Shown piece after piece: positions 25,501-38,400 of a DNA stretch of 64,000 bases. The notes beneath the pieces are model-generated. The model was not told the DNA's origin, ran no database searches, and worked only from the letters and a program-made list of their open reading frames with translations. Position 1 is the first letter of the stretch, and every line of letters begins with the position of its first letter. The position numbers and the translations under genes are program-made. Origin of the DNA: Chamaea fasciata (lineage: Eukaryota; Chordata; Aves; Passeriformes; Sylviidae). The DNA lies in the NCBI GenBank assembly GCA_029207755.1, contig JARCOQ010000005.1:56171449-56235448 (forward strand), in the 5' to 3' direction.

Positions 25501-28500
25501 TGATCTTCCATCATACATCCCAAAATGGTCCAGGCTCCTTACTCATGCTTCTGCATGAGATTTTGTCAGTGCTGCACGTGGAGCCAACTGCATGAAGAGC
25601 CCATGGGATGGCCAGGGCCATCTGTTACAGGCTTTTCTCTCTGTGAGCTGGTGTTTTTATTTCAACTCCCTCTGCTTCTGGGCCCCTCTTCATCTCTTGC
25701 TCCTCCCATCTCCCTCTCTCCGCTCATGAGGACAGAGTTTCCATCCTGGCCCTGGGCCAGCACATGTATGGGCAAAGGCAGAGCTCAGGAAAAGCCATCT
25801 TCTGCTCCCTTTCATCATGTCAACACTGCCAGTTCCCAGTCCAGGAGCATAGGGCTGAGCCAGAGCTCTGCCTGCAGTGCAGGGGGACTGAGGACCAGCA
25901 GCTGCTGCCCAGGCTGGACAGGGCAGCTTGGCTGCAGTGCAAACATCTCCTCTCCCAGCCCTCCTGCTCCCAGTGAGCAGCCTGAGCCCTTATCCCAATC
26001 AAGGGATTGTTAGAAGGCAGACACAGATCTATCTCACATTCAGCAAAGGTCATGTGTGACAGCACATGCAGGTGACAGTCAAGCCAAATTCTGGTTTGTG
26101 CCCGCCATTAAAAACAAGGAAACCAGAAGACCCCAGGCAAACCTGACAGGCAGTGCCCCAGCACTGGGATGACAATCTTGCCCTAAGAAGGCCTCAGAGA
26201 CGTACTAGCTCCTAACAAGTTTAGTCAATAAAAACTGACCTTAAATCACCACTAACTCTTGCATCTGCTTTGCTAAATCCTTGAAAATAACAGTGTGCCA
26301 GCTACAGCTGGTTTCCCTAACCTGAGGAGGGGAAAAAACACTGAAGCAAAGAATGAAGATTATACCAGCACTTACAGCATTCATTCCAGCAGGACATTAC
26401 CCTGTCAAGCCTCTGCCCTTCCAATCATGCTTGACTTCCTTCTTAACCATGGGACAGAACAACTTTCAAAAAAGACAGCAATTATGTCCACAATACCTGT
26501 TGCCTGCATAAGAGAAAGGAGTCACGTGTTTCAAACTTCTTGCAAGGAAGATTTCCCATAAGCCTCCTTCTGGGGTTTTTGACGCACACACACATAGGAT
26601 CCCACATATGCCCAGAAAATGTTTAGGCAATGTATTAACCTCAGAGCAGTACAAACTCAGGGGTTTCAGCACATGATCACCCCAGGCATCATGCCAGGAT
26701 TATCCCAAGAGCACAGCCGCTGTGAGCAACTGCAGAGACGATGGGCTGGAACCACATCATAGGGGTCAGAGCTGCTCAGAGCTGGCTCAGCACAGCAGGG
26801 ACTGGACCATCATGATGGCACAGCCCCAAAGGTGTCTTGCTGCCGTGAGTTCCCACTGAGCTCCAGCTCACTGAAAGGCATGAACTGGTGAAAACTCACA
26901 TGAGTGGGAGGTAAGTATCCACTGCTTTGATCAGGAAGGGCCTGGGGGATTATGACTTTCACCTCATCAGTCCCATGCCCACAGACACAGAGCACCTTGA
27001 CCCAAATAAGTGGTGAACCATGGCTGGGAGAGATCTTGAATAGGACCAGCCTATAGGACTTTAAGTATTTATTTATGTAAGACAGTGATGATGCCTTTTA
27101 GTGCTTTATGTACAGAGACCTTGAATTGAGGAATCGATCCTCAGCCTGCTCTGTACTAGGTTTCCACCAAAGGACACAGCCCTCAGTTGAAATCCTAGGC
27201 TGTAGAGCTCAGAGGCTCCAGGGACTCTAGACTGTCTTAGGCACACACTTCAAGGTCACCCAAGGCCCCTGTAGAAGCTGCATTTCAAAAGCACAGCCTT
27301 CACGCAGCTGGGAGTTCAGTCATATGGTCATCCTCACTAAAACCTGGGCTGGAGCCACCCCAAACACCATGCATATCCTCACATTTCAGCCTTTGCTTCA
27401 ATTTCCAGGGGCTGATAAAGCACCTCCAAGGTGAGGACCAGAACAAAAATCCCATAAGGAAGATCAACGTTCTATTGCCCTTTCCATTGCACTTCAGAGC
27501 TACAGTCAAGAAAACACTGTCTCTTTTCCTGCTTTGTGCTGTAAAACGGTGCTTACAGATACCTCAGCTACAATGTTATTTGAGCTGCATCTAAGCAAAG
27601 CCAGGATCACTCATTTACTGTCCGGACTTGAATGAAACAAGAAATTTCTTTCCAGCTCCATCCCACTCCCTCCTTCCCTCCTGAGAGTCTTCTCAGCCTG
27701 TTAGGAACTGCTATGCAAGTGCATTAAAAGTCCTATTTCAGCATTTCTTTCATAGTAGAGGGCTCTTCCAGCCAGCACTTGGGATCCTGCCAAGAGACAT
27801 ATCAGCCACTAGTACTTAAATCCTTCCGCTAAAAAATGCTTCCCTAAAGAACTCACACCCCAGTTCTGAAGGCCTAAGATCATCACAATTAACCAGCTCC
27901 AACAAGAGTTTAAGAGAGGTCCTTCTCCACTCTCACGGGCTTAATAGCACACTGCATAACCTTTTCTCCCCTTGGTCTGGCCTCCACTTAGGAAGAGGCA
28001 GCTTCCACACGGTTCCAGTCAGGAAATAAATGTCAGGTGTTACAAAAGGAAGGGAGAACCAGCTGCTTTGAATGATGCATTCAGGGGATCCAAAAGAACA
28101 TGGCACTTATCAGACACTTCTGAAATGCCCAGCGTCTCTCCATCTTTAAGAGACTGGCCCTGTTGTGTGATGATTTCATCGGCAAATTTCTTAAATTTGG
28201 GGAAGGACTGAGCTTGCTTCTATGCTCCCATAGAGTGCCCAGCAAAATACAGATTTTAAGTCCTGTCCGTATGAATTAGTTGATGGCTGATATTAAGAAT
28301 AACTCATTGGGAAAGCTACTCCTGGATTAAGATCATCTCTGAAAAACACAGTTTACGTGGTCTTCATTTATTATCTCCTCGTCCAAATGACTATTTCTAA
28401 CATGTAAATACACCAGGCATGGGAGAAAGACCTTTTTAAGTGTAGTGTCAGACAGTATTGTAAGTGTCTGACAAAGGATCTAAATGCTCTTCATGTTTCT

Positions 28501-30089
28501 GGAGAACAGAAAGCACACACAAAGGTTGTCTTTGCAGACAAAATGTCCTGAAAGTTTTCCCAAGGCAGCAAGCTGGGGGCAGTACTGAAAGCAGCACTTG
28601 GGGACACTGCACATGCACTTGTGGTCTACAAGGAATACTGCACTTTGGATCTGAGCTGATGAACAGGGAGAATCTTCTGCGTGGACTGCTAGGACATGGA
28701 TGTGCTGAAGGCCAACCCAGGGTTCAGCACACAACCTTCTCACCCACGCAGGCAGAGCGTGGTCCCAGCAGAGCCATAAATCTTTACTCTGCTTTTTACA
28801 TCCCCGGCCTCTCCAGCGCCCTTTGTTTTCAGTGCTTTCTCTTCCGTTTCTCAAAAAGGCGCTCTATTACCCTGGGAAATCCTGTGGCTTTCCTCTCATT
28901 TCCATACTTAGCATTTTCAGTTGCTTCCAAGCCTGACCCAACATAACAGTTATCCATTTTCACAGGCTGAAACTCTGCCTCGATTATTTTAAAAACCCAA
29001 ACAACAACCCAACATGCACCAAACTCCATAAACACTACCCCAGTGACAACAATTCAGAACACAACACAAGGGTGGAGGAAATGCATTCCTTTCCTCTGCC
29101 AGGATGCAATAACAACTCCCTTTTCAGTGGTTCAGAAAACAGAGCCAGTACACATTATTGGACCACACTACCACAAACCAAGAACCAGTGGTCAGTAAGG
29201 TGGCAGCCAACACAGAAAGCAGCTTTTTAATCCACCATCAACACCAGCAGCTCCCCTCACAGTGGCAAATAAAAGCCCCATGCAAATCCCTCTGGTCATC
29301 TCTTTATCCTTCCAGTTGACTTCGAGGCTGGAGATGCTCTTCTCTAAAAGCAACAAACCTGAACAACTACTTAAATGGTAATAGTAAAGGTGACTGGGAA
29401 TACCTCAGGAACAACTTGCAGACTTATCTTGGAAACAAGCTGTGTTCTTGTAAAGAGCAGAATTGAGGGCCCACGTTTATCACTTAGTCCCTGCTCCTGT
29501 GAGGAGGCTCCAGGGCAGACCTAAGCAGTCAGAAAGCCTCACCCCGCCATGACCATCACTTTTCCAGCACCAAGCATCAAGAGACATTCTTATTGGACAC
29601 TCAAAAAGCCCAAACCTCAGAAAGTGTCCCAAACACACCTGGCATGGTTTTACCTCCCAGTTTGCATTTGACACCTTGGGACCACGGCAGCAGCCAGCTG
29701 TAACTTCCTTGTTCCCTCCCCAAACAACATTCCCCTCCACGAACTCCATCCCTAATCCATTAGCGCCCATTATCCCTGGGTACAAGAGCGGGAAGACAAG
29801 AAAGCGTTCTTCTCCCCAGGACAGGTGAATACTCCCACCGATCCCCAGCGGGAGCCAGAAATGCCGCCCTGATAAGCCACAGGCTGCACACAACTGCAGG
29901 CGCCGCTTCCAGCGGAAGGCAAAGAGGAAAGCAGGCTATCCAGAGCAGAGAGGGAGAAGTGCAGGGCTAATATCACAGGGAGAATCAGGGTTTTGCCGAA
30001 CCGAGAACTCTGGCTGTTTGCTCCAGCAGGGCCCGGGCTTTTCCCAAAGAATGTGTTTAGCGTTTCCTCTTCTGTTTTGTGCTGGAGAC

Positions 30090-30800
30090 CGAGGCAGGGT
30101 TGAGTTCACTCAGGGGCCCCGTGCTGGGTGGCGGGGCTGCCGCTGCTCCTCCGCCCCACCGCTCCCGACCCGCTCGGGTCGGCTTCTCCGCAGCTCCCCA
30201 GGTCCCCTCGGCCCCTCTCCCCCCGGCCGAGCCCCGCTCCGCCTGCGGGCCCGGCCCGTCCCTCGTCCGGCGGGAGCAGCAGCCTCCCCGTCCCGGCGGG
30301 AAAGCGGCGGTGCCCGGGAGCGCGGGGGGATCCGGCTGGCGGCCCCCGCTTTCCCTCTCTGCAGCCGGGACGAAGAAAAGCCAGTTGGGGGCCAGAAGGG
30401 AAGAGGGAATTAGAGACTTTTTGGAACGGCACCTCTGCCCGCTCTCCCGCGTTAGCGTCCCCTCGGCGCCTCCCTACCTTCCTCGGCGGCGGCAGCGGAG
30501 CGGGGGGGCCGTGTCCCGACATGACGGCGGCGGCGCCCGGCCCCGGGCTGGCGGCTGCGGACCCGCGGCTGGGGGCTCCCCGCCCGCCCCCCGCCGCCAC
30601 CACCGGCCCCGGCCCCGGCCCCGGCCGCCCTCCGGCGGGAGCACCGCCCCGTCCCGCCCCGTCCCGCCCCGCCGCCCTGGCAGCCGCGCCCGCCCCTCGC
30701 TCGGGGCACGGAGCGTCCTGTGCTGCCCGCCCGGGTGAAGGGGGATACCCGAAGGAAGCGACGGGGGTGCCGGTGTCGAGGCCAGCAGGGCAAACCGGAG
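30090..30800. promoter_or_regulatory. CpG island, probable DENND2A promoter
   Basis: Very GC- and CpG-rich sequence with repeated GGCCCCGG units near 30600. DENND2A (minus) and ADCK2 (plus) are head to head in vertebrates, and this is the CpG island on the DENND2A side. Long frames on both strands here are composition artefacts. Confidence 0.7.
30478..30760 (-). other. DENND2A: Candidate DENND2A 5' UTR exon
   Basis: A good minus-strand donor, GAGGAAG|GTAGGG, has its GT at 30477-30476 at the edge of the CpG island. An untranslated first exon would begin around 30700-30760. Position and use are inferred from the donor and from head-to-head synteny; the transcription start cannot be fixed from sequence. 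Confidence 0.45.
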
Positions 30801-30974
30801 CTGAGTGAAAAGCCGCCCTTCTGGCTGCGGACTGAAAGATTTCCGGGGAAACGTAGAAAGTCCTGACTTGCTATCAGCCTGTCACTGGCACGGCTTCCCG
30901 AGGCTGATCGGGTCACAGAGTCATCGCGGGAGAGCACCTGGCCAGGTGCAACGCGATTTCTATCCCCTGATCTG

Positions 30975-31207
30975 AGACCGGGTGTTAGGGAAAGGTTCTT
31001 CATCCAGGGGGTGGTCATACACTGGAGCAGGCTCCCCAGGGCAGTAGTCACAGCACCAAGCCTGACAGAGCACTAGAGGCGTTTGGACAACGCACACAGG
31101 CACATGGCGCGACTCTTGGGGTGTCCTGTGCAGGGCCGGGAGCTGGACTCCATGATCCCGATGGGTCCCTTCCAGCTCAGTGTTTCCATTCGGTGCCTCT
31201 ATGATTC
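30975..31207 (+). mobile_element. CR1 LINE 3'-end fragment inside the DENND2A/ADCK2 promoter interval
   Basis: GGTGTTAGGGAAAGGTTCTT, CACTGGAGCAGGCTCCCCAG, GCCGGGAGCTGGACTCCATG, ATCCCGATGGGTCCCTTCC and the end TCTATGATTC follow the CR1 3' end in sense orientation. The copy is unusually GC-rich. Confidence 0.92.
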
Positions 31208-31299
31208 AAAACAGATGGAGGTGCGAAGGCCCCCGGCCCAAGCGCGGCCCCTTCCCGCCTGTCCCCGTCCCGTACAGCCCGATACCGAGGGGACGCTCC

Positions 31300-31528
31300 C
31301 GGTGCGGAGGGGACAGCTCGGGCACGCGCCTCCCGCGCGGCACTCGGGTGCCGCCCGCGCGCCCGCGCTCCAGCTCCCGCCAGGCTCTCGCTGCCGGCCC
31401 TTTAAGGGGCGGGGCGTCGCCGCGCTCCGGGGCGCTGATTGGCTGGACGCGCCCCCCTCCCGCCCCCTGCCCCCGGCGGGCCGGCGCGAGCGGCGGGTGC
31501 GCGCGCGGCGGTGGCGGGAGCGCGCGCG
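31300..31528 (+). promoter_or_regulatory. ADCK2: ADCK2 CpG-island promoter with GC box and CCAAT box
   Basis: CpG-dense sequence directly upstream of the ADCK2 ATG. It contains a GC box (GGGGCGGGGC, 31406-31415) and an inverted CCAAT box (ATTGG, 31438-31442) about 90 bp before the start codon. No TATA box is evident. Confidence 0.7.
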
Positions 31529-32458
31529 ATGGTGGCCGGCGGCGCCGCGCGGCTGCTCCCGCTCCCGCCGCTCGCGCGCGCCGCCGCGGCCAGGATCAGG
31601 CCCGCGCTGCCCGGGCGGGCGGGCGCGGCGCGCTCCGGGCCGCGGGGCGGCCGCTGGGGCGCCCTGGCCTTGGCCGTGCCCGCGGCCGCGCCCGCCGGGA
31701 CCGGCTGGAAGGAGAGGCCGGGGCAGCGCGGCCCGGCGTGGGCGGCGGAGCGCGGCGCGGAGCGGCCGCCCCGGGGGCTGCTGCGGCGCTTGGCGCTGGT
31801 GCTGCGGCTGGGTGTCCGCGCCTGCGGGCTCCTGCTGCGCTTCGGGCCGCTGCTGCTGCTCTACCCGCTGAGCCGCCTGTGGCCCGGCATGGGCGCCCGG
31901 TGGCTGCGGCTGCTGCGCAGGGCGGCCGAGGCCGCCGGCCCCACGTGTGTCAAGCTGGGCCAGTGGGCCAGCACCCGCAGGGACCTCTTCTCGGAGGCCT
32001 TCTGTGATGAGTTTTCCAAGCTGCACGTCGAGGTGAGCCCGCACCCATGGGGCCACACCGACGAGCTCTTGAGGAAGGCCTTCGGTGAGGACTGGACGGG
32101 CATCCTCAAGTTCCCGAGCCGGGAGCCGGTCGGCTCGGGCTGCGTTGCCCAGGTGTATAAAGCCTATGCCGACCTCGCTGCTATTGCCGGCTCCCGGGCC
32201 AAGGAGCTGGAGCAACGCTCGGAGTTCAGGTCCGCCTTTGAAGCGTGGGAAGTGTCAGGCTTTAGAGGCCTCCTCGGGTGGCTGAGAAGGAGGAAGAGCA
32301 AGGAGATACGGGATGAGAGGAGCAGGGAGGAACTGAGTCCTGCAGACTGCTCCCAGGGAAGTCCCGTGAGTAGGATGTCCCTTGCGGAGCAGAGGGCCAA
32401 GCCACTCCTGAACGCAAATCTGTCATCAGCTAGACATCTCATGCCTGTAGCCATTAAA
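31529..32458 (+). CDS. ADCK2: ADCK2 exon 1 (residues 1-310)
   Basis: Encodes the targeting region, hydrophobic helix, KxGQ motif, glycine/alanine loop and a variable linker (about residues 213-306), and ends exactly at the VAIK lysine. The donor AAA|GTAAGT is at 32459. Confidence 0.96.
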
Positions 32459-35400
32459 GTAAGTCATGTGCCTGAATGGTAGATGTATGAAAATGGAGCG
32501 TGCTGGATGAGGTCCGTCAGATTTTACCTCCCATGGAGAGGAGTAGCTGGCTCGGGCCAGGTAGAACAGGAAGGGATGCTGTCTCGTGGTGTCCTTTCTC
32601 AGCGCTTTTGTTCCACCCAGCCACAATCCACACTTGCAGTGGCCCCAGCTCTTCCCAAATGGAGAGCTCAAGATCTGATGTGGCATGTGGGTACTAGGAA
32701 TGGCTCCAAGGGCCAAATTTACATCAAAAGAATTAGTATTAAGGTTGGTTGTACCTTCCAGACAGCAAACCTCCTTCTCTGCTCACATGAAGAAATCTGG
32801 AATATATAAAAGTGTGTTCCAGCAGAGATTATTTAAAGAAATCTTACATTTGAGCAGCTTCAAATTCTAACCAGGGACAGGGCGAGACTGAAAGTGGTGG
32901 AAAATGTCTTTGGGGGAGACTGTAGACTCCGGCACAGATACACTGGATTTGACAATGATACAATGACTCTCTGTGACCTAATCAAAATGTGAATTCTTCT
33001 GAGGACTAGCCAAGGAAGCTGGTTGCCTCCAATTCTAATAAGCTGGGTTCTGTATATTTGAAATGTGTCACTTGAGCTCATGGAAGTGGAGTGTCTGGGG
33101 GGTTGATGTTGCCACTGCTCATTGTGTGCAGGTTCTGCACCCTGGGCTGGTCCACCAAGTCCAGATGGATCTGTTTCTCATGAAGCTGGGCAGCCGCATC
33201 ATTGGACTTCTCCCTGGGTTCAAGTGGCTCAGTTTGACAGAGGTTGTGGAAGAGTTTGAGAAGCTTATGATGCAGCAGGTATGTGCCAGGCCATGGTCCC
33301 CAGCTACTGAAACAAAACTGACCTTTGTCTCACTACTGGCTGGCTATAACTCTATTCACACCACTACATTTTAAATGGTTAGATTAAGGCTGGCTTGTTC
33401 TTTACTCTTTAGTCTAATCAAATCACATAACATTACTGCAGGAAAGCTTATATGCTCACAAAGTAGCAAAGCAATGAAAAAACAGTTTTTAGATCTAAAA
33501 TTATTTTTTACACTTTGAAAATAATGTTTAGATTTTGAATGTGTTTTCTAGTGGATAGCCAGAGCAGCTAGCTAGCCATGGTCACAGTCCTTTTTGCAGC
33601 ATTGTGAAAGGTGAACACTTGTGAGACACCTCTTCTTAGGAAAGTATCTCACCAAGCAAGTCCTCAGGCATGTGGGGTTTTTTCTATAATTCTACATATA
33701 TGTTTGCAGTCCATACTCACTAGTCATGTTTGTTAGCACTGAGATAGATAGGTATAAATAATGTTTTCACAGAAGTTAATGACCCGTTCTACTTTGTATT
33801 ATCATCAGACTCACAGTGTCAGTAAAATTTTGCAAACAGATCTGAAAACATCCTGATTTACCAATGTCTTCTAAAGATACAATCCTGAAGCATTGCTACT
33901 ATCAAACTTACAAAGATCTCCCTGCAGACTTAATTAGGCTTATGTTTCTATAAAATGAGCCATTATCTGCTAATTTCATTTTTGTGTCTAGATTGCAGAG
34001 TCTGAAGTCTGTAACAAGCTTTTGAAAACCTTCATTATTTTCTACAATTGCAAAACCTCTACACAGTAAATCCATGCTGGGAACTGCTGACTGTGGTCAG
34101 ATGTGACTCAGGGTCATTTGTACCAGTTCGGCAGAGCTTGGGTGGATGTGCAGAAGACTGAAAGTTAGGAGAACATCTTATAGGCTCATTGTAGCTTTTT
34201 CTCTTTGAATGAAGAGGAAGTATTCCTGGGATATTCCCCATTGCCAGACAAGGGAGGTGAGGCAAGGTTATCCTGCCTCCTTGAGCAGTAGCAGACAGTA
34301 GGAGAGATGCCCTTGTGTCAAGGCACTGGATCACTGAAGAACCAGAGTCTGGACTTGCATAGAGGATTATTTTGGATACATTATAATTAATTTCTTCCCG
34401 CTATGGCTACGTCTCTGTCAAGTGAGGCCGGGGCTGCAGTTCTTCTGTCCTGTCTGCCTGCCTTGCTATTTGGACAGCAAGCTTCAGTTCAGGACAGGAT
34501 TCAGTTTAGGATCTTGTCATATTTTTGAATGTAATGTGGTCCTGGCCTATTTTGAGGCACCATGCCTCTAGTAAGGCACCCATATTTCGGTGTAGGGCTG
34601 TGGACCATCCATTACCCAGTCTGCTCCTCTTCCATCAGGGAGGCTATGAGCCCGTAAAAAGCACCACCCTTACTTTGTTTCCATTCTAGCTTTCTGACTA
34701 GTTTTGTTGTATTGAGTATTGCAACTCACACAGGATCCTGAAGATCTAATCCTAGCTGAATCTAATTGCCAACCTGCTTCTCTCTTTCTCCCTTGAGATT
34801 GACTTACGCTACGAAGCCAGAAATCTGGAGCGCTTCCGACGAAATTTCCTAGATGTTGATTTTGTGAAGTTTCCAACTCCCCTTTGGCCCTTGGTAACAG
34901 CAGATGTTCTAGTGGAAACATTTGAGGTAAGAATTGCAGGGTCTGGGTGCGATGGTAGCGGTGAGAATGCCCCAAGGAGAACATGACAAGGAGGTGTTTC
35001 TTTTTGAGAAGGAGGCGTCAGAGGCAGAAGGATGCTCTTTTCTTCCTTGCTTAAGGAGATTGATGTCCTTCCTTATGGTCTCTTCCACTGTTTTTGTTTG
35101 CAAGCAGTGCATCCCTGAAGACAGGTAGCAGACAACTCCATATAGAAGGGAACACTTGGCCTGAAACCAAGCAGACCAGCAGCGTGTCCAGCCACCCTGT
35201 GCCTGCCTGTGCTTTGCAAACCAACACCACACTTCACCTTTCCTCTGTGGTGTGTCAAAGCAAGGAGCTCAGCAATCTGACAGTTTCTGATCCTTGCCTC
35301 ACTTCCCTTGGGGATGTATGAGTCACAGACCAAAGCTAGTCTCAGGCTTAGTTTTTCTGGATGTGACCCTGGCAAGGGTGTTTCTGTCCCTGGAATACCA

Positions 35401-38400
35401 TCTGTCTTTCCAAGGAACAAACCCTCGGTTCTCTCACGTTCTCCATCACACTAGGTGCAGGCTCTTTCTGCCAAGTCCTTTCTAGGGTACTATCATCACC
35501 TTCCCCCCACTCGTGGCGCCCAGGTAAAGGTGGGTTTGAAGGTGGGATTCAGGGGGTGTTTGACTCCAGCTCTGTCTCTGTTTCAGGAGAGTGAGCCCAT
35601 TTCACGCTACCTGCACGTGGAGGTTGGCACGGAGCTGCGGCAGAGACTGGCCAAGATGGGCATGGACATGCTGCTGAAGATGGTAAGCACTTGGCTGGGG
35701 CTGCAAGTGAAGGTTGTTTTCCTACAGAAGCTATTCAGTTTGGATAGTAAGGCAGTGTGGCTAAAGAGTGAACCCGTTTGCTTCCTACCTGTACCTGGTC
35801 TGGGTAAAGCCTGGGTTAGACACGCTCCTGCCTGGGCTCTGACACAGGGCTCTGCCACTGCAGAGGGGCCATCTGCCTGCACACAGTAGGGCTGGCCTGT
35901 GCACCTCAGTCAGCCTTTGCTTAGGACACCCACTGATCCATTGAACAAATATTCACATATTGCCCACATACCTTAAAGTGCACCATTATCAGCAAATGTC
36001 ACGCGCTCTGCAGAGATTGTGGATGTGACTCAGAGGGAAAACAATGAGCTGGTTTCTTCATTTATCAACTCCTCTAAAAGTGCCTTTTTGTTAGGGAGAA
36101 CTAAATCTGGAGTAAAGACAACAAACGTGGCCAGATTCAGCCTCTGGCTATCCAGCTTATTTGTAGCTGAAGTAATCCCAAATAATCTGGAAAGGATTGT
36201 TGAGAGGGTGGTACAAGTGTCTTGTGAGGAACCATGAGAACCAGCAGGGAAGAGCTGCAGAAGCTTCTGACGGTACTGAGTGTGTGGGCAGTGTGTGTCA
36301 GATGAAATGCTGCTGCTGACTCCGGCATTGTGCTAGGGCAATAGTGAACCTCCAGTTCTGACTCCAGGTAGTATGACAGGCACCAAAATAGCTTTTACCA
36401 CTCAGAAAATCAATGTTGGAACCAGAATAGTTTTATGCTAAGATTGGTTTCAAATTTTAGGTGCAGAAAAAATTAAAGAGTGAAGAAATAACATTATGTC
36501 TGTAAGTAAAACTAATACCCCTTTCTTGAGTACTCTAAAGTTCTAGTCCCTTGCTGTCCAGGACCCTCCATTTCAAGGGCTGTAGTACAACGAGAAGAGG
36601 TGCAGAGGAAGGCAGATAGGATGATTACTCTTGTGGAATGGCTTCCATAGCAGAATGGTGGAATAATTTCGACTCTTAACTCTGGAAAGCAGAAAGATGA
36701 GTAGCTTATGACAGAGATTATGCAGTCATGAGTGCACGAGAATGAATATAGACCTATTGTGTAGGGTTTCTCAATAAGGAGGACATAAAATTAGCAGAAG
36801 TCATTTTTTTCGAGCAACACTGAAACCATATTTTTTCACACAGCTCTAATTATTTACATGGCAGTTGATCAAATTCATGGGAGAAATCCATGAAATACAA
36901 AGATAATCTCCTTGGGGTAGGAAGTCCTGCAGTCCCGGGTGGCCAGGAGGGTTAAGGTGGGGGGAAGTAAATGCTTTGTTCTTTCCTCTTGCCTCTTTCC
37001 TCTTTTTGTTCTTTCCTTTCTGGTGCTAACTTCTAGCAGAGTCAGAGAAGAGCTTGTTTCTTCCTCTTCTCCTGTTTTCCTTACTTTTCAATACACCTGC
37101 AATGTGGATTGGTGTCCTGCACTAGACAGACTTAACCATTCACTCTAACCTTTGCCACTGAATGGCAAACAGCCTACTCTTACTGCATTACTCTTTGCTA
37201 AGGCCCACCAGTGTGCCCCAGTTTAGGGCTAATGGCCAAAGGGCACTGCCATTCCCTGCTGGGACTCCTGGCTGTCCTGCCTGACCTCTAGCAAACACTG
37301 GGTTGCTTCACACAGCTCTGCTGACTTGCTGAGTACCAGAGCTGGCCTCCAGCAGATGCCACCTGCTGTGGTGCTGCCCCAGGTCCTGGGTAATGACCGA
37401 GCACAGACAAGCCTCTGCCGTTTGCCTGGGGGCTTTGGCGCGACCATGGCGCGGAACGAGCCGCTCTCACGCTTACCTGCCCTCCAGATCTTCGTGGACA
37501 ACTTTGTGCACGCCGACCTGCACCCCGGGAACATCCTGGTGCAGGGCACGGCGCTCCCGGAGCGGGCGGCCGTGGCGGATGTGTGCGACACGCTGGTGCT
37601 GGAGGTGCGGCCGGCGCTGCGGCGGCTGCGCCTGGTGCTGCTGGACGCCGGGATCGTGGCCGAGCTGGGGAGCGCTGACATGCGCAACTTCCGCGCCGTC
37701 TTCACGGCCGTGGTCCAGGGACAGGTGAGGCCCCTTTGCAGGCGTGCGACTGGCGAGCTGAGCCCGGGAAAGGGACACGGCTGCGGAATTTGATGGCCAA
37801 AGTGAGAGTTTTCTAGTTCCTCTTGAAACGCTAAGAAGGGCAAGGAGCCTTGGCTAGCATCGTATCCCCAAACACAGGGATAAGTTGTTCAGCTGCAGCC
37901 AGGAGGCTGCCAGAGTGGAGCAATTTCAGGGCCCCAGGAAGAAGAAGGTGCTAAATGGGAAGTGTTGGCTGCCCCTTCCTGGTTAGGAGCGCTTCTGCTG
38001 CAAGTTAGGACTGCTTGGGAGCCACTGTTGCAGAATCTGTCAGTTTTGCTAGAGGAGAAGAGGGAGTGGGTTAACATCTTGATCTGCCACACACGTTCCC
38101 CTCTGCATCCTTGCTGCTGGAAGGCCCATATGCCTTCCTCCATTTTGTTGTTGTCAGCATCTGTAGAGGAGAGGAAAGGAAACAGGTGTGTGTGGAGGGG
38201 CCTGACCTCTGCTAGGCTCCACCATGTGAGGGGAACTACATTATCCTCCTCCCCCCTTGAAACTCACTGTTAGATGGACTAGAGAACCCAGTGCTGGTGT
38301 CTCCTGTTCATTCTGAGAACAAGCATTGTGCTCCTACTGGCCTGTTGCTGTCTCTCAGCTGCAGGGTTAATAGCTCACAAACACACCTCAGGAGGGACAC

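Larger units (their letters stand above)
6182..30477 (-). other. DENND2A: DENND2A 5' intron region (about 24 kb), no recognised gene
   Basis: Long stretch between the large coding exon and the GC-rich DENND2A 5' end. It carries CR1 fragments (12905, 14081, 17875, 18500, 20322 and 22270), microsatellites and otherwise unique sequence. No frame shows a recognisable domain with splice borders. Small 5' coding or UTR exons could be hidden here. GC-elevated segments occur at 16880-17480 and 23860-24180. Confidence 0.6.

Noticed and set aside
25525..26013. 162 aa plus-strand frame
   Set aside because: Ser/Pro/Cys-rich without domain or borders, inside an intron of the opposite strand.
30079..30808. 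Plus- and minus-strand frames of 165-226 aa in the CpG island
   Set aside because: Pro/Arg/Gly/Ala-rich, overlapping in several frames at once, explained by GC content.
31439..31528. Upstream in-frame ATG for ADCK2
   Set aside because: It adds 30 Ala/Pro/Arg-rich residues from the CpG island, and the second ATG gives the MVA start shared with human ADCK2.
31199..32215. 338 aa minus-strand open frame over ADCK2 exon 1
   Set aside because: Antisense shadow of GC-rich coding sequence with low-complexity composition.
36540..36800. Possible decayed CR1 or other repeat in ADCK2 intron 4
   Set aside because: Only a few words resemble CR1 (GAGGTGCAGAGGAAGGCAGA); too weak to call.
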